NCBI RefSeq assembly: GCF_011602365.1
Contig: NZ_JAAONZ010000002.1
Coordinates: forward strand, 62,001 to 126,000
Direction of reading: 5' to 3'
DNA from: Pseudomaricurvus hydrocarbonicus
GTDB lineage: Bacteria; Pseudomonadota; Gammaproteobacteria; Pseudomonadales; Cellvibrionaceae
Length of the DNA stretch: 64,000 bases
The notes beneath the pieces were generated by a model. That model searched no databases and was not told the DNA's origin. It saw nothing but the letters and a program-made list of their open reading frames with translations. The position numbers and the translations under genes were made by a program. Positions 1 to 10,647 of the stretch are shown here, one piece after another; the stretch's first letter is position 1, and the number at the start of each line of letters is the position of its first letter.

Positions 1-2282
1 AACCCCAGTTCGGTGGCATCGTCATAATTCATATACACCAGGGCATAAGGTACCGCTGCGTGCAACTCGGGAACTCTCTGAGTCATGCTCCCGGTATGCC
101 AATGTTCCAATACCCGCCCCGTGCTGAGCCAGAAAGGGTATGCATCATCCGGCGATTCGGCCGGCGGCTCATAAGGCAAAGCAAAAATCACTGCACGCTT
201 GTCGGCATGGCCATAAAATTGAACCCCACTGCCCTTTTCCACGTAGGGGTCGTACCCCTCACGAAAACGCCAACGGGTTTCCTTACCATCCACCACCGGC
301 CATCGCAAGCCACGCTCCTGATGGTATCGCTCAAACGGTGCCAGATCATGGCCATGGCCGCGGCCAAATTGCGCATACTCCTCAAACAACCCCTTTTGCA
401 GATAGAAACCAAAAGCCTTGGCTTCGTCGTTCAGCTGATCCTTGGCGGTTTCAGACAAGGGAAACTGGTCGACATTGCCGTTGGTAAATAACACCTGATA
501 CAAATTTTTGCCGCGAAATTCCGGCGCTTTCGCCAGCAGTTCTTCGGGCCAGATGTCATCGACATTCAGGCGCTTGGAAAATTCCACCACCTGCCACAAA
601 TCCGACCGCGCCTCACCAGGGGCAGACACCAGCTGATGCCACATCTGGGTGCGTCGTTCGGCATTGCCAAACGCGCCTTCTTTTTCAACCCACATGGCAC
701 TGGGTAAAATCAAATCTGCCGCCTGGGCGGATGTCGTCGGATACACATCTGACACAATCACAAACGTCTTGGGATTGCGCCAGCCCGGCAGGGTTTCCTG
801 CTTCAGATTGGGTCCGGCCTGAATGTTGTTACACGCCTGCGTCCAATACACCCGGATCACACCATCCTTTAACTTTCGGCTTTGCAACACCGCATGAAAG
901 CCATTTTTATCGGGAATCGTACCCTCGGGGAGCTTCCAGATTTTTTCTGTTTTGGCCCGGTGCTCGGGATTGGTCACTACCATGTCAGCCGGCAAACGGT
1001 GAGAAAAGGTTCCTACCTCACGGGCGGAGCCACAGGCCGAGGGTTGACCTGTCAGCGAGAAGGGGCTGTTGCCGGGTTCGGAAATTTTACCGGTGAGCAA
1101 ATGCAGGTTATAGGCCATGTTATTGGCCCACACACCCCGCGTGTGCTGGTTAAAGCCCATGGTCCATAACGACATGACTTTTTTGTTGGGATCGGCATAA
1201 ATCCTGGCCAACCGCTCCAACCGTTCTTCGGCCACACCGGTTTCTTTGGCCGTTCGTTCCAGAGTGTAGGGTTTAACGAACTCGGCAAATTCCTCAAACG
1301 TAATCTCTGTGGAGGCCCCGGCCTTATCTGCCCCCTTGGCATTCACTTGCCGCGGATCCTCAGGCCGCAAGCCGTAACCGATATCATCCTGTCCGCGGGC
1401 AAACCGGGTATGTTTTTTGACAAAATCATGATTGACCTTGTCGTTTTCGATAATGTAATTGGCGATGTAATTCAAAATAATCAAATCGGTTTGGGGCTTG
1501 AAGACAATGCGCAGATCCGCCAAATCAAAGCTACGGGTCTGATACGGCGACATGGCCACCACTTCTACGTGATCGAACGACAAGCGCCGGTCCGTCACTC
1601 GGCTCCACAGCATCGGGTGCATTTCAGCCATGTTGGAACCCCACAGCACAAACGCATCCGCATGCTCTATATCGTCATAACACCCCATGGGCTCATCTAT
1701 ACCAAAGGTGCGCATGAAACCACCCACCGCCGAAGCCATGCAGTGCCTGGCATTGGGATCCAGGTTGTTGCTGCGCAAGCCCCCCTTCATGAATTTACTG
1801 CCTGCGTAGGCTTCAAACACCGTCCACTGCCCCGAGCCTAACATCGCTACGCTTTCAGGGCCGGTTTCCCGAATGGCTTCTTTGAACTTGTCCGCCATAA
1901 TATCGAAAGCCTGATCCCAGCTGATGGGTGTGAAATCTCCCTGCTTATCGTACTGGCCGTTGCTCATGCGCAGCATCGGTGTCGTTAAACGATCACTGCC
2001 GTACATGATTTTTGACAGAAAATACCCTTTGACACAGTTGATACCCCGGTTAACTTCGGCCTTAACGTCACCGTGTGTAGCCACTACCTGATTGTCTTTG
2101 GTGGCCACCATCACACCACACCCCACCCCACAGAACCGGCAGGGCGCCTTGTCCCATTTGAGCGTGGTCAAATCACGATTGGTAATCAGATTGGAAGCGC
2201 TGGCCGGCACCGGCAAGCCAATGGAGATGGCGGCCACCGCCGCCGCATTGGCTTTGGCAAATTCACGACGCGAAATAGTCAT
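1..2282 (-). CDS. napA: Periplasmic nitrate reductase catalytic subunit NapA (partial, C-terminus outside window)
   Basis: Reduces nitrate to nitrite in the periplasm using bis-MGD molybdenum and a [4Fe-4S] cluster. The frame opens with ATG at 2282 and runs without a stop off the window edge, giving 760 of roughly 830 usual codons. Visible features are a twin-arginine export motif SRREFAKA (residues 4-11) followed by a short Ala-rich hydrophobic stretch ending in ASA near residue 29, cluster cysteines C48, C51, C55 and C83, and the probable Mo-ligand Cys181 in NARHCMAS. The start codon overlaps the napD stop (TGATG), so translation is probably coupled to that of the chaperone. The electron-donor genes napB and napC would be expected beyond the left edge; this is inference. 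Confidence 0.96.
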   Translation of the reverse strand, partial: MTISRREFAKANAAAVAAISIGLPVPASASNLITNRDLTTLKWDKAPCRFCGVGCGVMVATKDNQVVATHGDVKAEVNRGINCVKGYFLSKIMYGSDRLTTPMLRMSNGQYDKQGDFTPISWDQAFDIMADKFKEAIRETGPESVAMLGSGQWTVFEAYAGSKFMKGGLRSNNLDPNARHCMASAVGGFMRTFGIDEPMGCYDDIEHADAFVLWGSNMAEMHPMLWSRVTDRRLSFDHVEVVAMSPYQTRSFDLADLRIVFKPQTDLIILNYIANYIIENDKVNHDFVKKHTRFARGQDDIGYGLRPEDPRQVNAKGADKAGASTEITFEEFAEFVKPYTLERTAKETGVAEERLERLARIYADPNKKVMSLWTMGFNQHTRGVWANNMAYNLHLLTGKISEPGNSPFSLTGQPSACGSAREVGTFSHRLPADMVVTNPEHRAKTEKIWKLPEGTIPDKNGFHAVLQSRKLKDGVIRVYWTQACNNIQAGPNLKQETLPGWRNPKTFVIVSDVYPTTSAQAADLILPSAMWVEKEGAFGNAERRTQMWHQLVSAPGEARSDLWQVVEFSKRLNVDDIWPEELLAKAPEFRGKNLYQVLFTNGNVDQFPLSETAKDQLNDEAKAFGFYLQKGLFEEYAQFGRGHGHDLAPFERYHQERGLRWPVVDGKETRWRFREGYDPYVEKGSGVQFYGHADKRAVIFALPYEPPAESPDDAYPFWLSTGRVLEHWHTGSMTQRVPELHAAVPYALVYMNYDDATELG

Positions 2283-2626
2283 CAGACTTCATCCTCCGGA
2301 ATAATTTCGTGATACACCAGAGCAGAATTCAGAACCCCGGGCTGCTCGACGATCGTGTCGATCAAAGCCAAAATATGTTTTTCATCTTCCGTCTCTATCA
2401 CCACCACCAGCTTGCCTTGTTCGCTTTCCGCGTGGATTTCTGTCTGAATGTCCGAACAGGAAAACGCCTCAACCCATTGTTTCACCGTCTCAAGATAATT
2501 TTTCCGCACATGCACAATCAGACTGGCGATGTGGAGAGGAACAGACACCTTTTCTGTCGCAATAATTTCCGGTTGGTTTAATTTCCCGAAATCCGATCGC
2601 CCGCCAACGTCAAGTGTAGTATTCAT
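2282..2626 (-). CDS. napD: NapD, maturation chaperone for NapA
   Basis: A 114-residue cytoplasmic protein of the NapD family, which binds the twin-arginine signal of NapA and holds back export until cofactors are loaded. The core '[19 protein letters not shown]' region (about residues 31-49) matches the family's ferredoxin-like fold, and '[13 protein letters not shown]' near the C-terminus is typical. An acidic C-terminal tail ends the protein. It is somewhat longer at the N-terminus than E. coli NapD (87 residues), so an internal start is possible. It overlaps napA by one base. The 200 bp upstream to napE hold no gene I can support. Confidence 0.93.
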   Translation of the reverse strand: MNTTLDVGGRSDFGKLNQPEIIATEKVSVPLHIASLIVHVRKNYLETVKQWVEAFSCSDIQTEIHAESEQGKLVVVIETEDEKHILALIDTIVEQPGVLNSALVYHEIIPEDEV

Positions 2627-2826
2627 CTAAGAGCTTCTTAAAGTTCAGGTTAAAGTTTCAGGTGGAATTTAAAACGCCCCTGTCGTTAATTTTCGCAGAT
2701 AAAGAAATTTTATGCTGGGATGACCTGCTACTCACGCCCGTTAAAAACGTTATTTATTAGTGTGAATACCGTGAGCAGATATAAATACGTCATGCAAGTG
2801 ACGTTCTGTAGACGTGGAACCCTCAA

Positions 2827-3021
2827 TTACCCACTTGATCCGGGAGGTCCGGCCAGCAGTTGATACATCCAGACGATAAACCCATAACTACCGACAAACA
2901 TCACTGTAAGAATTGGAAACAGGAAGATGATGATAAACATAAACATACGCCACTCTTCCTTGCGCTGCAGTGTATCTTCCGGTGTGATAGGTTCGTTAAA
3001 GTCAGTCACACGCCCTCCCAT
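2827..3021 (-). CDS. napE: NapE, small membrane protein of the nap operon
   Basis: A 64-residue protein with one predicted transmembrane helix (residues about 27-50) and the ending 'FIVWMYQLLAGPPG', which is characteristic of NapE. Its role is unknown in the family; it is found as the first gene of nap operons in Paracoccus- and Pseudomonas-type arrangements. It is the first nap gene here, with napD 200 bp downstream on the same strand. napF, present in enteric operons, is absent between them. A set of three 20-bp repeats lies 100-160 bp upstream. Confidence 0.9.
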   Translation of the reverse strand: MGGRVTDFNEPITPEDTLQRKEEWRMFMFIIIFLFPILTVMFVGSYGFIVWMYQLLAGPPGSSG

Positions 3022-3119
3022 TACCCGTCCAGTGCTGATTGGATGGTTTATTCATCAGTGCCATAAAGACTAGACAAGAAATGACCAAAGTTAAAAGAAT
3101 GGCAGGCTGAAATAGAGAA

Positions 3120-3179
3120 TTGTGGCGTATAACAAAGGATTGTGGCGTATAACAAAGGATTGTGGCGCCTAACCAAGGG
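3120..3179. repeat. Three tandem 20-bp repeats upstream of napE
   Basis: Units at 3120-3139 and 3140-3159 are identical; the third at 3160-3179 is diverged. Each of the first two contains the inverted repeat TTGT-N8-ACAA. They lie in the 177-bp gap between the fadE stop and the napE start, so they could be regulator sites for nap or merely a slipped duplication. They fit no FNR consensus (TTGAT-N4-ATCAA). Confidence 0.75.
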
Positions 3180-3198
3180 TATGGCGCCAAAGTCTGTA

Positions 3199-5781
3199 TC
3201 AGGCATCCTTCGGCGGGCGTTCAACCACCTTGCGTTTGCCTGCAGTCGACTCGGCTAACGCTTTCAGCTCATCACCGTCAAAGGCATCAACCCGGATTAC
3301 ATCGTAGAGCGCCGTCAAAGCCTCCAGAAGCGGTTCACGCTCAGTTTCTTTGATTACCCCCTCCGCGCATGCCCAGTCCACCAACTCTTTACGCTGATGC
3401 CCCAACAGCAGGTCAATGCCACTCAAGTCATTGGCGTCTCGATGACGCATTGCGGTGTGCAGGCGTGTTCGCAGTTCGAGTGTATTGTTGGCCAGTCGGT
3501 AAGCGTTTAACACCCGCCCCAGAGGGTCGTTCGGGTCGGTATTGTAGTAGCAGCCCCGAGTAATTCGCTGCCGCAAGGGGGTATCCTCAACAATGCTGGC
3601 TGCCACTTGCTGACCTAATCGATCATCGGGGCCGTTAAGCCCGGTGGCACCCAGAGGAAAAATCAGTAGCCGCAGAGGCCATCGCAGAAGCCTCACAGGA
3701 AAGTTGATGATCAGTGTTCGCATGGACCGCTGCAAATCTCGCAGGCAGGTTTGCAGGCACCACTCCACCAGCGGCCTCTGATTCTCAGGATAATCTTCAT
3801 CATGCCATTGTTTTATCACCGCTGTGGCGTAATAAAGCTGAACCAGACAATCCGCCATCCGCCCTGACAGGCGCTGACGGGCTTTAAGTCCCCCTCCGAC
3901 ACTCAATAAAGATACGTCGGTCATGAACGAAAAGGCCGCCGAAAAACGCGCCAGCTGACGGTAATAGGAGCGAATGGCACCGCCTTCAGGCACCGATTCC
4001 GGCCACCCCCGAGTCACCGCCATCACACAGGCGCGCAGGGCATTTCGGCCAGTATGGGCCAAGTGACGATAAAAAACGACGTCGAACTTCTTCACTGCGG
4101 CCGATTCATCGGCCATTCCCGCGGCTTCTATTTCCTCCACAATGAAGGGGTGACAGCGAATCGCCCCCTGGCCAAAAATCATCAGGCTGCGAGTCAAAAT
4201 ATTGGCACCTTCCACCGTGATGCCAATGGGCACCGCCTGATAGCCTCTCGCCAGAAAGTTACGCGGCCCAGTGATCACCCCGCGTCCGGCCACCACATCC
4301 ATTGCGTGATTAATCACCTCCCGCATCAGGTCCGTATTGCGGTATTTCAGCACCGCCGAAGGCACTGACGGCCGTATGCCCCGATCCAGCATACCTGCGG
4401 TCAGCAGGCGTGCCGCATCCATCATATAGGTGTAGCCTGCCATCGGTTCGAGCGCTTCCTGTATGCCCTCAAACTGACTGATGGAACGGCCAAATTGCTC
4501 CCGCACCAGGGCGTAAGAGCCGGTTGCCAGACTAGCCGCCTTTCCCGCGCCTGTGCCCAGTGCTGGCAGCGAAATGGAGCGACCAATGGACAGGCACTCC
4601 AACAACATAGTCCAGCCCTTACCCAGCATAGCCTGACCACCGATCACCTGATCCATGGGAATGAACACGTCAGTTCCCCACGTAGGTCCGTTCATAAAAA
4701 CGGTGTTCATCGGCAAATGACGAGCTCCAGCGTTCACGCCCTCCAGATTTCGCGGCAGCAATACGCAGGTCACACCTATCTCGGCGGAGTGCCCTGCAGC
4801 TTCGTCCGCGCTCCCGCCTGCGGTCTGTTGGACATCGCCTGGTTCAGCAGCCGTCTCTCCTTGGCTGGCAGGCAATAACCGATCCGGATCGTAGACCTTG
4901 ATGGCCAGGCCGATTAACGTCGCCACTGGCGCCAAGGTGATATAGCGCTTGTTCCAGGTGACCTTCAGGCCCAGGACTTCCTTCCCCTGCCACTGGCCTT
5001 TGCAGACAATTCCCTTGTCCGGGATCGCACCCGCGTCGGAGCCCGCCATGGGCGAAGTGAGAGCAAAGCAGGGAATCTCTTCTCCACAGGCCAGGCGTGG
5101 CAAGTAATGCCGCTTCTGATCCTCCGTACCATAGTGCATCAACAGCTCACCAGGCCCCAGAGAATTGGGCACCATCACCGTGACGGCCGCGGAGACACTG
5201 CGGGTCGACAACTTCATCACCACCTCAGAGTGGGCGGTGTTGGAAAACCCCTTACCGCCCTGCGCTTTGGGAATGACCAAACCAAAAAAACCATTCTGAC
5301 GTATGAATTGCCATACCGCTTCTGGCAAATCGTAGTGCTCGTGGGTAATCGCCCAGTCATCCAGCATCTGACACAGAGTTTCCACCGGGCCATCGAGAAA
5401 CGCCTGTTCCTCACCACTAAGCTTTGCCGGCTGGGCATTCAACAAACGGCTCCAGTTCGGCCGACCGGAAAACAGCTCTCCATCCCAGTCCACCGTTCCC
5501 GATTTCAGAGCTTGCGCTTCGGTTGAGGACAGCGTAGGCAGCTGCTCCCGCACCCATTTCAACAACGGCAGGCTCAATTTGTCCTCTCGCAGACCGCCCG
5601 GCTTCAGCACGATCAGGCTTAACCCCAGCACGCCGCCGCCGATCAGTAAGCTTAAGAGATTAAAGTCATCCAGCCCCCAGCCGATGAGCGTGGCGATAAC
5701 CAGCACTGTCGCGGCAGCAAAGCCACCCACGCCCAGGTATATGAGTACCAATCCGCTGAGCAGTAATAACAGGAAACTCAC
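3199..5781 (-). CDS. fadE: Acyl-CoA dehydrogenase FadE
   Basis: FAD-dependent first step of fatty acid beta-oxidation: acyl-CoA to trans-2-enoyl-CoA. It follows E. coli FadE closely over most of its length: two N-terminal hydrophobic segments (about residues 1-55), then 'VPNSLGPGELL', 'FALTSPMAGSDAGAIPD', 'TWNKRYITLAPVATLIGLA', 'VEGANILTRSLMIFGQGAIRCHP', and the FadE-specific C-terminal domain. I take GTG at 5781 as the start because GGAGGT sits 6 nt upstream; the frame can be read back to a TTG at 5811, but that start has no such site. The result is 860 residues against 814 in E. coli. An extra Ala/Glu/Gly-rich segment (about residues 305-335) explains much of the difference. It stands alone on its strand, upstream of nap. 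Confidence 0.95.
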   Translation of the reverse strand: MSFLLLLLSGLVLIYLGVGGFAAATVLVIATLIGWGLDDFNLLSLLIGGGVLGLSLIVLKPGGLREDKLSLPLLKWVREQLPTLSSTEAQALKSGTVDWDGELFSGRPNWSRLLNAQPAKLSGEEQAFLDGPVETLCQMLDDWAITHEHYDLPEAVWQFIRQNGFFGLVIPKAQGGKGFSNTAHSEVVMKLSTRSVSAAVTVMVPNSLGPGELLMHYGTEDQKRHYLPRLACGEEIPCFALTSPMAGSDAGAIPDKGIVCKGQWQGKEVLGLKVTWNKRYITLAPVATLIGLAIKVYDPDRLLPASQGETAAEPGDVQQTAGGSADEAAGHSAEIGVTCVLLPRNLEGVNAGARHLPMNTVFMNGPTWGTDVFIPMDQVIGGQAMLGKGWTMLLECLSIGRSISLPALGTGAGKAASLATGSYALVREQFGRSISQFEGIQEALEPMAGYTYMMDAARLLTAGMLDRGIRPSVPSAVLKYRNTDLMREVINHAMDVVAGRGVITGPRNFLARGYQAVPIGITVEGANILTRSLMIFGQGAIRCHPFIVEEIEAAGMADESAAVKKFDVVFYRHLAHTGRNALRACVMAVTRGWPESVPEGGAIRSYYRQLARFSAAFSFMTDVSLLSVGGGLKARQRLSGRMADCLVQLYYATAVIKQWHDEDYPENQRPLVEWCLQTCLRDLQRSMRTLIINFPVRLLRWPLRLLIFPLGATGLNGPDDRLGQQVAASIVEDTPLRQRITRGCYYNTDPNDPLGRVLNAYRLANNTLELRTRLHTAMRHRDANDLSGIDLLLGHQRKELVDWACAEGVIKETEREPLLEALTALYDVIRVDAFDGDELKALAESTAGKRKVVERPPKDA

Positions 5782-5974
5782 AGGCAGACCTCCGTTGCAA
5801 TGAATATTCAAACCTCGACACCACTAACCATCGACCATAGGTGTGCTTGTGGCAAGTAATGGATGAACACAGATTGTGACGCTGGGCGATACCACCTTGG
5901 TAAAAGATAAAAGAATTTTGATGCAAACCAGCACGGCGCGCCGCCCCAGAGCCTGCTGACAGAAAACACGGACA

Positions 5975-6008
5975 CAAAAAAGGGCAGCATTCTTACGAAT
6001 ACTGCCCT
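5975..6008 (-). terminator. Rho-independent terminator for the gene at 6114-6932
   Basis: Read on the minus strand: inverted repeat AGGGCAG...CTGCCCT at 5981-6008 (about 11 bp with one mismatch, TTAC loop) followed by six T (5975-5980). It lies about 105 bp past the stop of the secreted protein gene. Confidence 0.75.
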
Positions 6009-6113
6009 ATTGGGATTTTCTTACCGAGGCATCACCGTCTGGAGTGACGCCCAGGCTCAACAAGCTATGAAATGACAAATGACGTCAGAATCTTCGCCAT
6101 CAAGCTATTGATA

Positions 6114-6932
6114 TTACTTATTGGGACGCTCAGGCTTTTCAGGTTTTTCCGGACGCTCGGGCTTTTCTGGACGTTCGGGTTTTTCCGGGCGCTCAGGTTT
6201 GTCCGGACGCTCAACTTTCTCAGGGCGTTCAGGCTTATCTGCACGCTCGGCTTTCACGGGGCGCTCCGCTTTTTCGACACGTGGCGATTTCGGTGATTTT
6301 TGAGGCTTATCCGTTCTCACAGCCACAACCGCACCTTCCCGATTGCTGGCTTTAATGTCTTTCATTACCTGGCCAACATTCATATCATATTCGTGAAAGA
6401 TTTCCCCCCACCCCATTCCGGCCGCTCGCAAATCAAGAATGCCGTTACCTTCCGCATTCGACAGTGCCGCAATTACATCCAAATCTGTTGCCCCGTCTTC
6501 CAGCAAGGCATTGGTCAAGCCTAAAGCCAGGCTGACTTCTCCAAACCCCATACCATTACCGTCGGCGTCCAGAGTCACGGTTTCAATGACAATTTCAGTT
6601 TGCTCGAGTCCGTTTGCATCCAGAACCGGATTGCCTTCATTATCAACAATGACTTTCTCAACTTCCGTCTCGACACTGTAAGTACCGCCCGTGCGCAAGG
6701 TCTTGACTAAATCTTCACTGTGACCATCACCCAACTCACTGAAGTCGCTGGCAATTTTTTCAATCACTTGCTGATTTCCTTCGGAAAAGACAATCTCCGC
6801 GGGTTCTATCACATCGGGCGCAGTTGTAGCCTCGCCTTCGGTTTGGGCATAAACTGTTGTCGCCGACAATGACAGTGCGGCCAATAAACCATAACTGTAT
6901 TTCTTAACGTTCATCTTTCGTAATTTCCTCAT
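6114..6932 (-). CDS. Secreted protein of unknown function with a Pro/Glu/Arg/Lys-repeat tail
   Basis: I do not recognise a characterised family. 272 residues: a signal peptide ('NVKKYSYGLLAALSLSATTVYA', about residues 8-29), an acidic Thr/Glu/Val-rich middle, a compact segment around residues 130-195 with 'LGLTNALLEDG', 'AALSNAEGNG' and 'GMGWGEIFHEYDMNVG', then a basic region ending in about nine PERPEK/KPERPEK-like repeats (residues about 215-272). The exported middle followed by a charged proline-rich tail suggests a periplasmic or surface protein that touches an acidic polymer or the wall, but this is a guess. ATG at 6932 and ATG at 6914 are both possible starts; the second gives the cleaner signal peptide, and GAGGA lies 11 nt before it. 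Confidence 0.75.
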   Translation of the reverse strand: MRKLRKMNVKKYSYGLLAALSLSATTVYAQTEGEATTAPDVIEPAEIVFSEGNQQVIEKIASDFSELGDGHSEDLVKTLRTGGTYSVETEVEKVIVDNEGNPVLDANGLEQTEIVIETVTLDADGNGMGFGEVSLALGLTNALLEDGATDLDVIAALSNAEGNGILDLRAAGMGWGEIFHEYDMNVGQVMKDIKASNREGAVVAVRTDKPQKSPKSPRVEKAERPVKAERADKPERPEKVERPDKPERPEKPERPEKPERPEKPEKPERPNK

Positions 6933-7002
6933 GTTTTGAATTCGTTATTTTTGTACTTCCAACTTTTCCTTTCAAACCATCGCTCGCCATCAAGCGCGAA
7001 AC

Positions 7003-7779
7003 TTAAGGGCGATAAGAAAACTGTATTCCCAGACCATAATCCGGACTGCCGTCCATTAAGCCCAAATAATTGTAAAACATGACACTGTACTGATCCGACA
7101 GGCGGTGATTGACATAAGCGAAGAGCTCCAGAGAGTCGTCACTTGAGGTTGCCGACTGCTGATAATCCAGAGAAGCGCCAAAATTGCGTTGATCACTGTA
7201 GCGATAATCTGAACCCAGGGATAAGGCAAATACATTATCCAGATCGCCCTGGGGCGGATCTCCCTTGATTTTGTACGTCAGATTTGCGAAAGGTGTGTAT
7301 TGCCCATAAGGTTTATAAACATCGGCGGAAAAGCTGTAGTCGACTTCTCCAGTACCCAGGCGCTTATCATCATCGGCCGTCGGTATTTTAAGCTTGGCAC
7401 CTACATCCAGATAAAACCACTGCGCCGGTACTGCGTCCACCTCATAGGCAGCCCCCAGCCAGGTATCTCCAAAACCGCTTTCAGCCGTCGATTGGGTATT
7501 CCCTCCGTCAATGACAATACCGTCGCCACCGATACCAATGACATTGCCTGGGCCGTCAATTTTAACCAGTGCCGTAGACGCCTTGTACGTCCACTGCCCA
7601 GTACTGTATGACGCTGAGACCGGCAGAAACAGAATGTCTGTATCCACAGGGTCACCACCGTAATCACCAGAGCTGTAATCCGCACCTGCGGTGTATTTCC
7701 AGGCTCTGTCTTCGGCCTGGGCACTGGCCAGAAAAAACAGCGCGGCAGCGGTGACAACCGCAGTCGTTAAACGAGGCAT
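7003..7779 (-). CDS. Outer-membrane beta-barrel protein, transporter-like (PF13557-type)
   Basis: A 258-residue exported protein. 'MPRLTTAVVTAAALFFLASAQA' is a clear signal peptide, so I start at ATG 7779 (GGGAGA upstream) and not at the longer frame opening at 7839. The rest alternates short polar and aromatic strands ('YTAGADYSSGDYGG', 'ATSSDDSLELFAYVNHRLSDQYSVMFYNYLGLMDGSPDYGLGIQFSYRP'), as in the 'transporter' / phenol-degradation MetA-pathway outer-membrane family. The C-terminus is Tyr-Arg-Pro, not the usual terminal Phe. No substrate can be named. It is followed on the same strand by the secreted protein gene at 6114-6932, 70 bp away, so the two may be co-transcribed. Confidence 0.72.
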   Translation of the reverse strand: MPRLTTAVVTAAALFFLASAQAEDRAWKYTAGADYSSGDYGGDPVDTDILFLPVSASYSTGQWTYKASTALVKIDGPGNVIGIGGDGIVIDGGNTQSTAESGFGDTWLGAAYEVDAVPAQWFYLDVGAKLKIPTADDDKRLGTGEVDYSFSADVYKPYGQYTPFANLTYKIKGDPPQGDLDNVFALSLGSDYRYSDQRNFGASLDYQQSATSSDDSLELFAYVNHRLSDQYSVMFYNYLGLMDGSPDYGLGIQFSYRP

Positions 7780-8442
7780 ACAAACTTTTCTCCCATATTC
7801 AAGGCAATAGCTACAGACTAGTCGCAAAAGGTTTAGCACGCCACCAACTGGTTCTCAGTGGGTTTGCTGATCAATAGCGGTTATGGCAAGAAAGCACAGG
7901 AAGGTGGCAAATTCTGTGAAGAAAACGCGATTACAACACCTGATTCAGAATACGGTAGCGCGGCACTTTGGATTGCATCAAGGCAGCGCATCGACACCAG
8001 GCACACTGAAGGTAACGCAAAAGCATCAACCGATTCCCGTCCAGATCGAGAAGTTTTGAAAGCGATATTGTAAGATCCGCTGCCTGTTGCCTGTTGCCTG
8101 TTGCCTGTTGCCTGTTGCCAGATTGTTACTGGGTAGCGTTTACCGCTGCGCGAACCTCACCAGAACCCAGTGTGCCTACATCAAAAAACGCTGCAAGGTT
8201 GTGATGGCCAATAACCGCCAGGGGGCCAATCAACAGGAGGGGTGTTTTGCGACAGCACTAACCAACGACAGTGCTAACAAGCCAATAGTGTTCACAAACG
8301 GATAGTGTTCACAAAAGAATGTGACGGGAATGGCCAAATACACAACGGCAGCGAGGGGTAGAGCTCAACAGACGGTCAAACTCACGCAACACCCGCTCTA
8401 TCCGCAGGGATCTACCTTCCCTGGCGGATCACGCCGGCCAAA
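7780..8442. other. 663-bp intergenic stretch with short tandem repeats
   Basis: No convincing gene. Contents: the heptamer array at 8081-8119 (listed separately), and a 14-bp sequence ATAGTGTTCACAAA present twice, at 8285-8298 and 8302-8315. Short open frames here lack ribosome-binding sites and recognisable products. Confidence 0.6.
8081..8119. repeat. Heptamer tandem array (TGCCTGT)x5
   Basis: Five perfect copies plus four bases. One of five heptamer arrays in the window; see findings. Confidence 0.95.
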
Positions 8443-10317
8443 TCAGGAGAGACAGGCCACTACTTCTTCGCTTCCCAGCGATTCATGTTCCAACAGTTCA
8501 GCCATCAACTTATCCAGTCCCTGACGATGTTTGTCCAACAATTCCATCGCTTCGGCTTCGGCTCGCAACAGCAGCTGCTTCACTTCTTCATCAATCTTTT
8601 CCGCAAGTGCCTCACTGTAAGGTCTGGGCTCTGTGAGCTCTCGCCCCAGGAAAGGGTGACGCTCACCTTCTGCAAACCCCATCGGCCCCACATCTTTACT
8701 CATGCCCCAGTTAACCACCATTTGGCGAGCCAACTTGGTCGCTTGCTTTAAATCGTCCGCCGCGCCCGAACTGCAGTTATGGTAGAGCAACTGTTCTGCA
8801 CAGCGCCCTCCCATAAAAATACGCAACCGATCCCGTAAAAAGTCTTCGTCAAAATTGTGCCGCTCCTCACTGGCCAATTGCTCAGTGACACCCAGGGCTC
8901 GCCCTCGGGGAACAATACTGATTTTTTGTAAAGGATCGGAATGCTCGGAATAAAATGTGATCAGTCCGTGACCTGCCTCATGACAAGCAACACGTTCACG
9001 TTCAGCGGACGTCAGCAGATTGGGCCGCTCATCCCCCATCAGGACCTTTTCTCGCGCCACCAGAAAATCATCACTGGTCACATCATGCCGATCCTCCCGG
9101 GCAGCCCGTAAGCTGGCCTCATTGACCAGGTTTTCTATATCCGCCCCGGAAAACCCGACCGTCATACCGGCCAATTTTTTCAAATCCACATCGCTGGCCA
9201 AGGGCGTTTTACGAGTGTGGACCTGAAAAATGGCCACCCGCGCCGCCTTATCCGGCAGATCCAACACGACCTTACGGTCAAAGCGGCCAGGCCTCAGCAA
9301 GGCCGGATCAAGGACATCCGGCCGGTTGGTCGCCGCCAACACCACCACCACGTCTTCCGGATCAAAGCCATCCATTTCCGCCAGTATCTGGTTCAGCGTC
9401 TGTTCCCGCTCATCATTTCCGCCCCCCATGCCCGTTCCCCGAATTCTGCCAACAGAATCGATCTCATCAATGAAAATCAAAGCCGGGGCTTCTTTACGCG
9501 CAGTGAGAAACATATCCCGCACACGGGAAGCCCCCACCCCCACATAGAGCTCAATGAATTCCGACCCGGTGATCGAGAAAAAAGGCACCCCGGCTTCCGC
9601 TGCTGTTGCTCTGGCCAGGAGTGTTTTCCCCGTACCCGGCGCCCCCATCATCAGGATACCTTTGGGAATTTTGGCTCCCAACGCCTGGTATTTCTCAGGG
9701 TTTTTGAGAAATTCGATGATATCCCCCAAATCCTGTTTGGCCCCCTCCAGCCCAGCCACATCATCGTAGGTAATGCCCCCCTCTTTTTTCTCAAAACGCC
9801 GGGCTTTGGAATTGGAAAAGCTCAACCCGCCCCCGAGTCCACCCATCCCCCCCATGCGGGATTGAACAGAGCGCGACAGCAACACAAATACACCAATGAT
9901 AAAAACCCAGGGCAAAAAGCCCACCAACAGATTGACCCAGACCGGGGTTTCACTGGATTTAACATTGACATCAACATCCGCGGATTCCAGCTTCTGCAGA
10001 AATTCATCACCAATAAATTCGGGCAAACGGGTTCTAAAGTCGACGGACTTATCCGAGTTATTGTAACCACCCGACAAATCCAGCCCTCTGATTTCCACTC
10101 GGCCAATTTCACCGCTTTCCAGGGATTGGATAAACTCACTGTACGGCAGGAGGGGGGATTGCTGATCCTGCCCCTGGGCAAGCCAGAAATAAGAGAAGAA
10201 GACCGCCATCATCAACCAGACAAACCAGGGGTCCCGATGCAGGGCTTCAGGCGGCTTGCGGGGTGGGCCCCCCTTGTCAGAAGGCTTGTCGGGTGGCGGC
10301 GTGGACATTGGCATCAT
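8443..10317 (-). CDS. FtsH-family ATP-dependent zinc metalloprotease (second type)
   Basis: Membrane-bound AAA protease that degrades membrane and regulatory proteins. I start at ATG 10317, preceded by AGGGAA, giving 624 residues; the frame is open further back to 10380 without a ribosome site. Domains: Pro-rich N-terminus, membrane helix about 35-52, periplasmic FtsH extracellular domain, second helix about 125-148, AAA module with Walker A GAPGTGKT (about 224) and Walker B '[10 protein letters not shown]', arginine finger region 'RPGRFDRKV', and zinc site HEAGH (about 443). All key residues are present. It stands alone and not beside rlmE/folP, and its Pro-rich N-terminus differs from the housekeeping FtsH, so I regard it as a paralog and give no symbol. 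Confidence 0.92.
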   Translation of the reverse strand: MMPMSTPPPDKPSDKGGPPRKPPEALHRDPWFVWLMMAVFFSYFWLAQGQDQQSPLLPYSEFIQSLESGEIGRVEIRGLDLSGGYNNSDKSVDFRTRLPEFIGDEFLQKLESADVDVNVKSSETPVWVNLLVGFLPWVFIIGVFVLLSRSVQSRMGGMGGLGGGLSFSNSKARRFEKKEGGITYDDVAGLEGAKQDLGDIIEFLKNPEKYQALGAKIPKGILMMGAPGTGKTLLARATAAEAGVPFFSITGSEFIELYVGVGASRVRDMFLTARKEAPALIFIDEIDSVGRIRGTGMGGGNDEREQTLNQILAEMDGFDPEDVVVVLAATNRPDVLDPALLRPGRFDRKVVLDLPDKAARVAIFQVHTRKTPLASDVDLKKLAGMTVGFSGADIENLVNEASLRAAREDRHDVTSDDFLVAREKVLMGDERPNLLTSAERERVACHEAGHGLITFYSEHSDPLQKISIVPRGRALGVTEQLASEERHNFDEDFLRDRLRIFMGGRCAEQLLYHNCSSGAADDLKQATKLARQMVVNWGMSKDVGPMGFAEGERHPFLGRELTEPRPYSEALAEKIDEEVKQLLLRAEAEAMELLDKHRQGLDKLMAELLEHESLGSEEVVACLS

Positions 10318-10647
10318 GGTTCCCTGTGTGATGGTGTTTCCAGCTAATTTACATCGGCAGACGTTGATATGGTAGCCCACCCGGGGATATAGGCCCAGCC
10401 GGGAGCTTGAACGGATTAACCCGTGGAAGGTTTTCGAGACCCATCAAGTCGACGCAAGGTATTAATGAGTCGTGTTTGGTTTTCTTGTGTATCCGTACCT
10501 GCCTGTGGTTTGCGCTGTCGCCTGCTCAGAGCAAAAGCCCACATGAGCGTCGGCCTAGCTTTCATGACACCGCAACTTGATGAGCAGACGAGTACGCGGA
10601 GTAAACGCCCTGACAAACAAGCAGCAAGAGCATGATCGCGGAACGTT
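10318..10647. other. Intergenic, nothing recognised
   Basis: 330 bp between the ftsH-like start and the zapE stop. No gene, RNA or clear hairpin seen; any promoter for the protease should lie in its left part. Confidence 0.5.

Noticed and set aside
3002-3190. 62-codon hydrophobic frame before napE
   Set aside because: Overlaps the napE start and the 20-bp repeats; no recognisable product.
5782-5811. Longer FadE start at TTG 5811
   Set aside because: GTG 5781 has an ideal GGAGGT site, which lies inside the longer reading.
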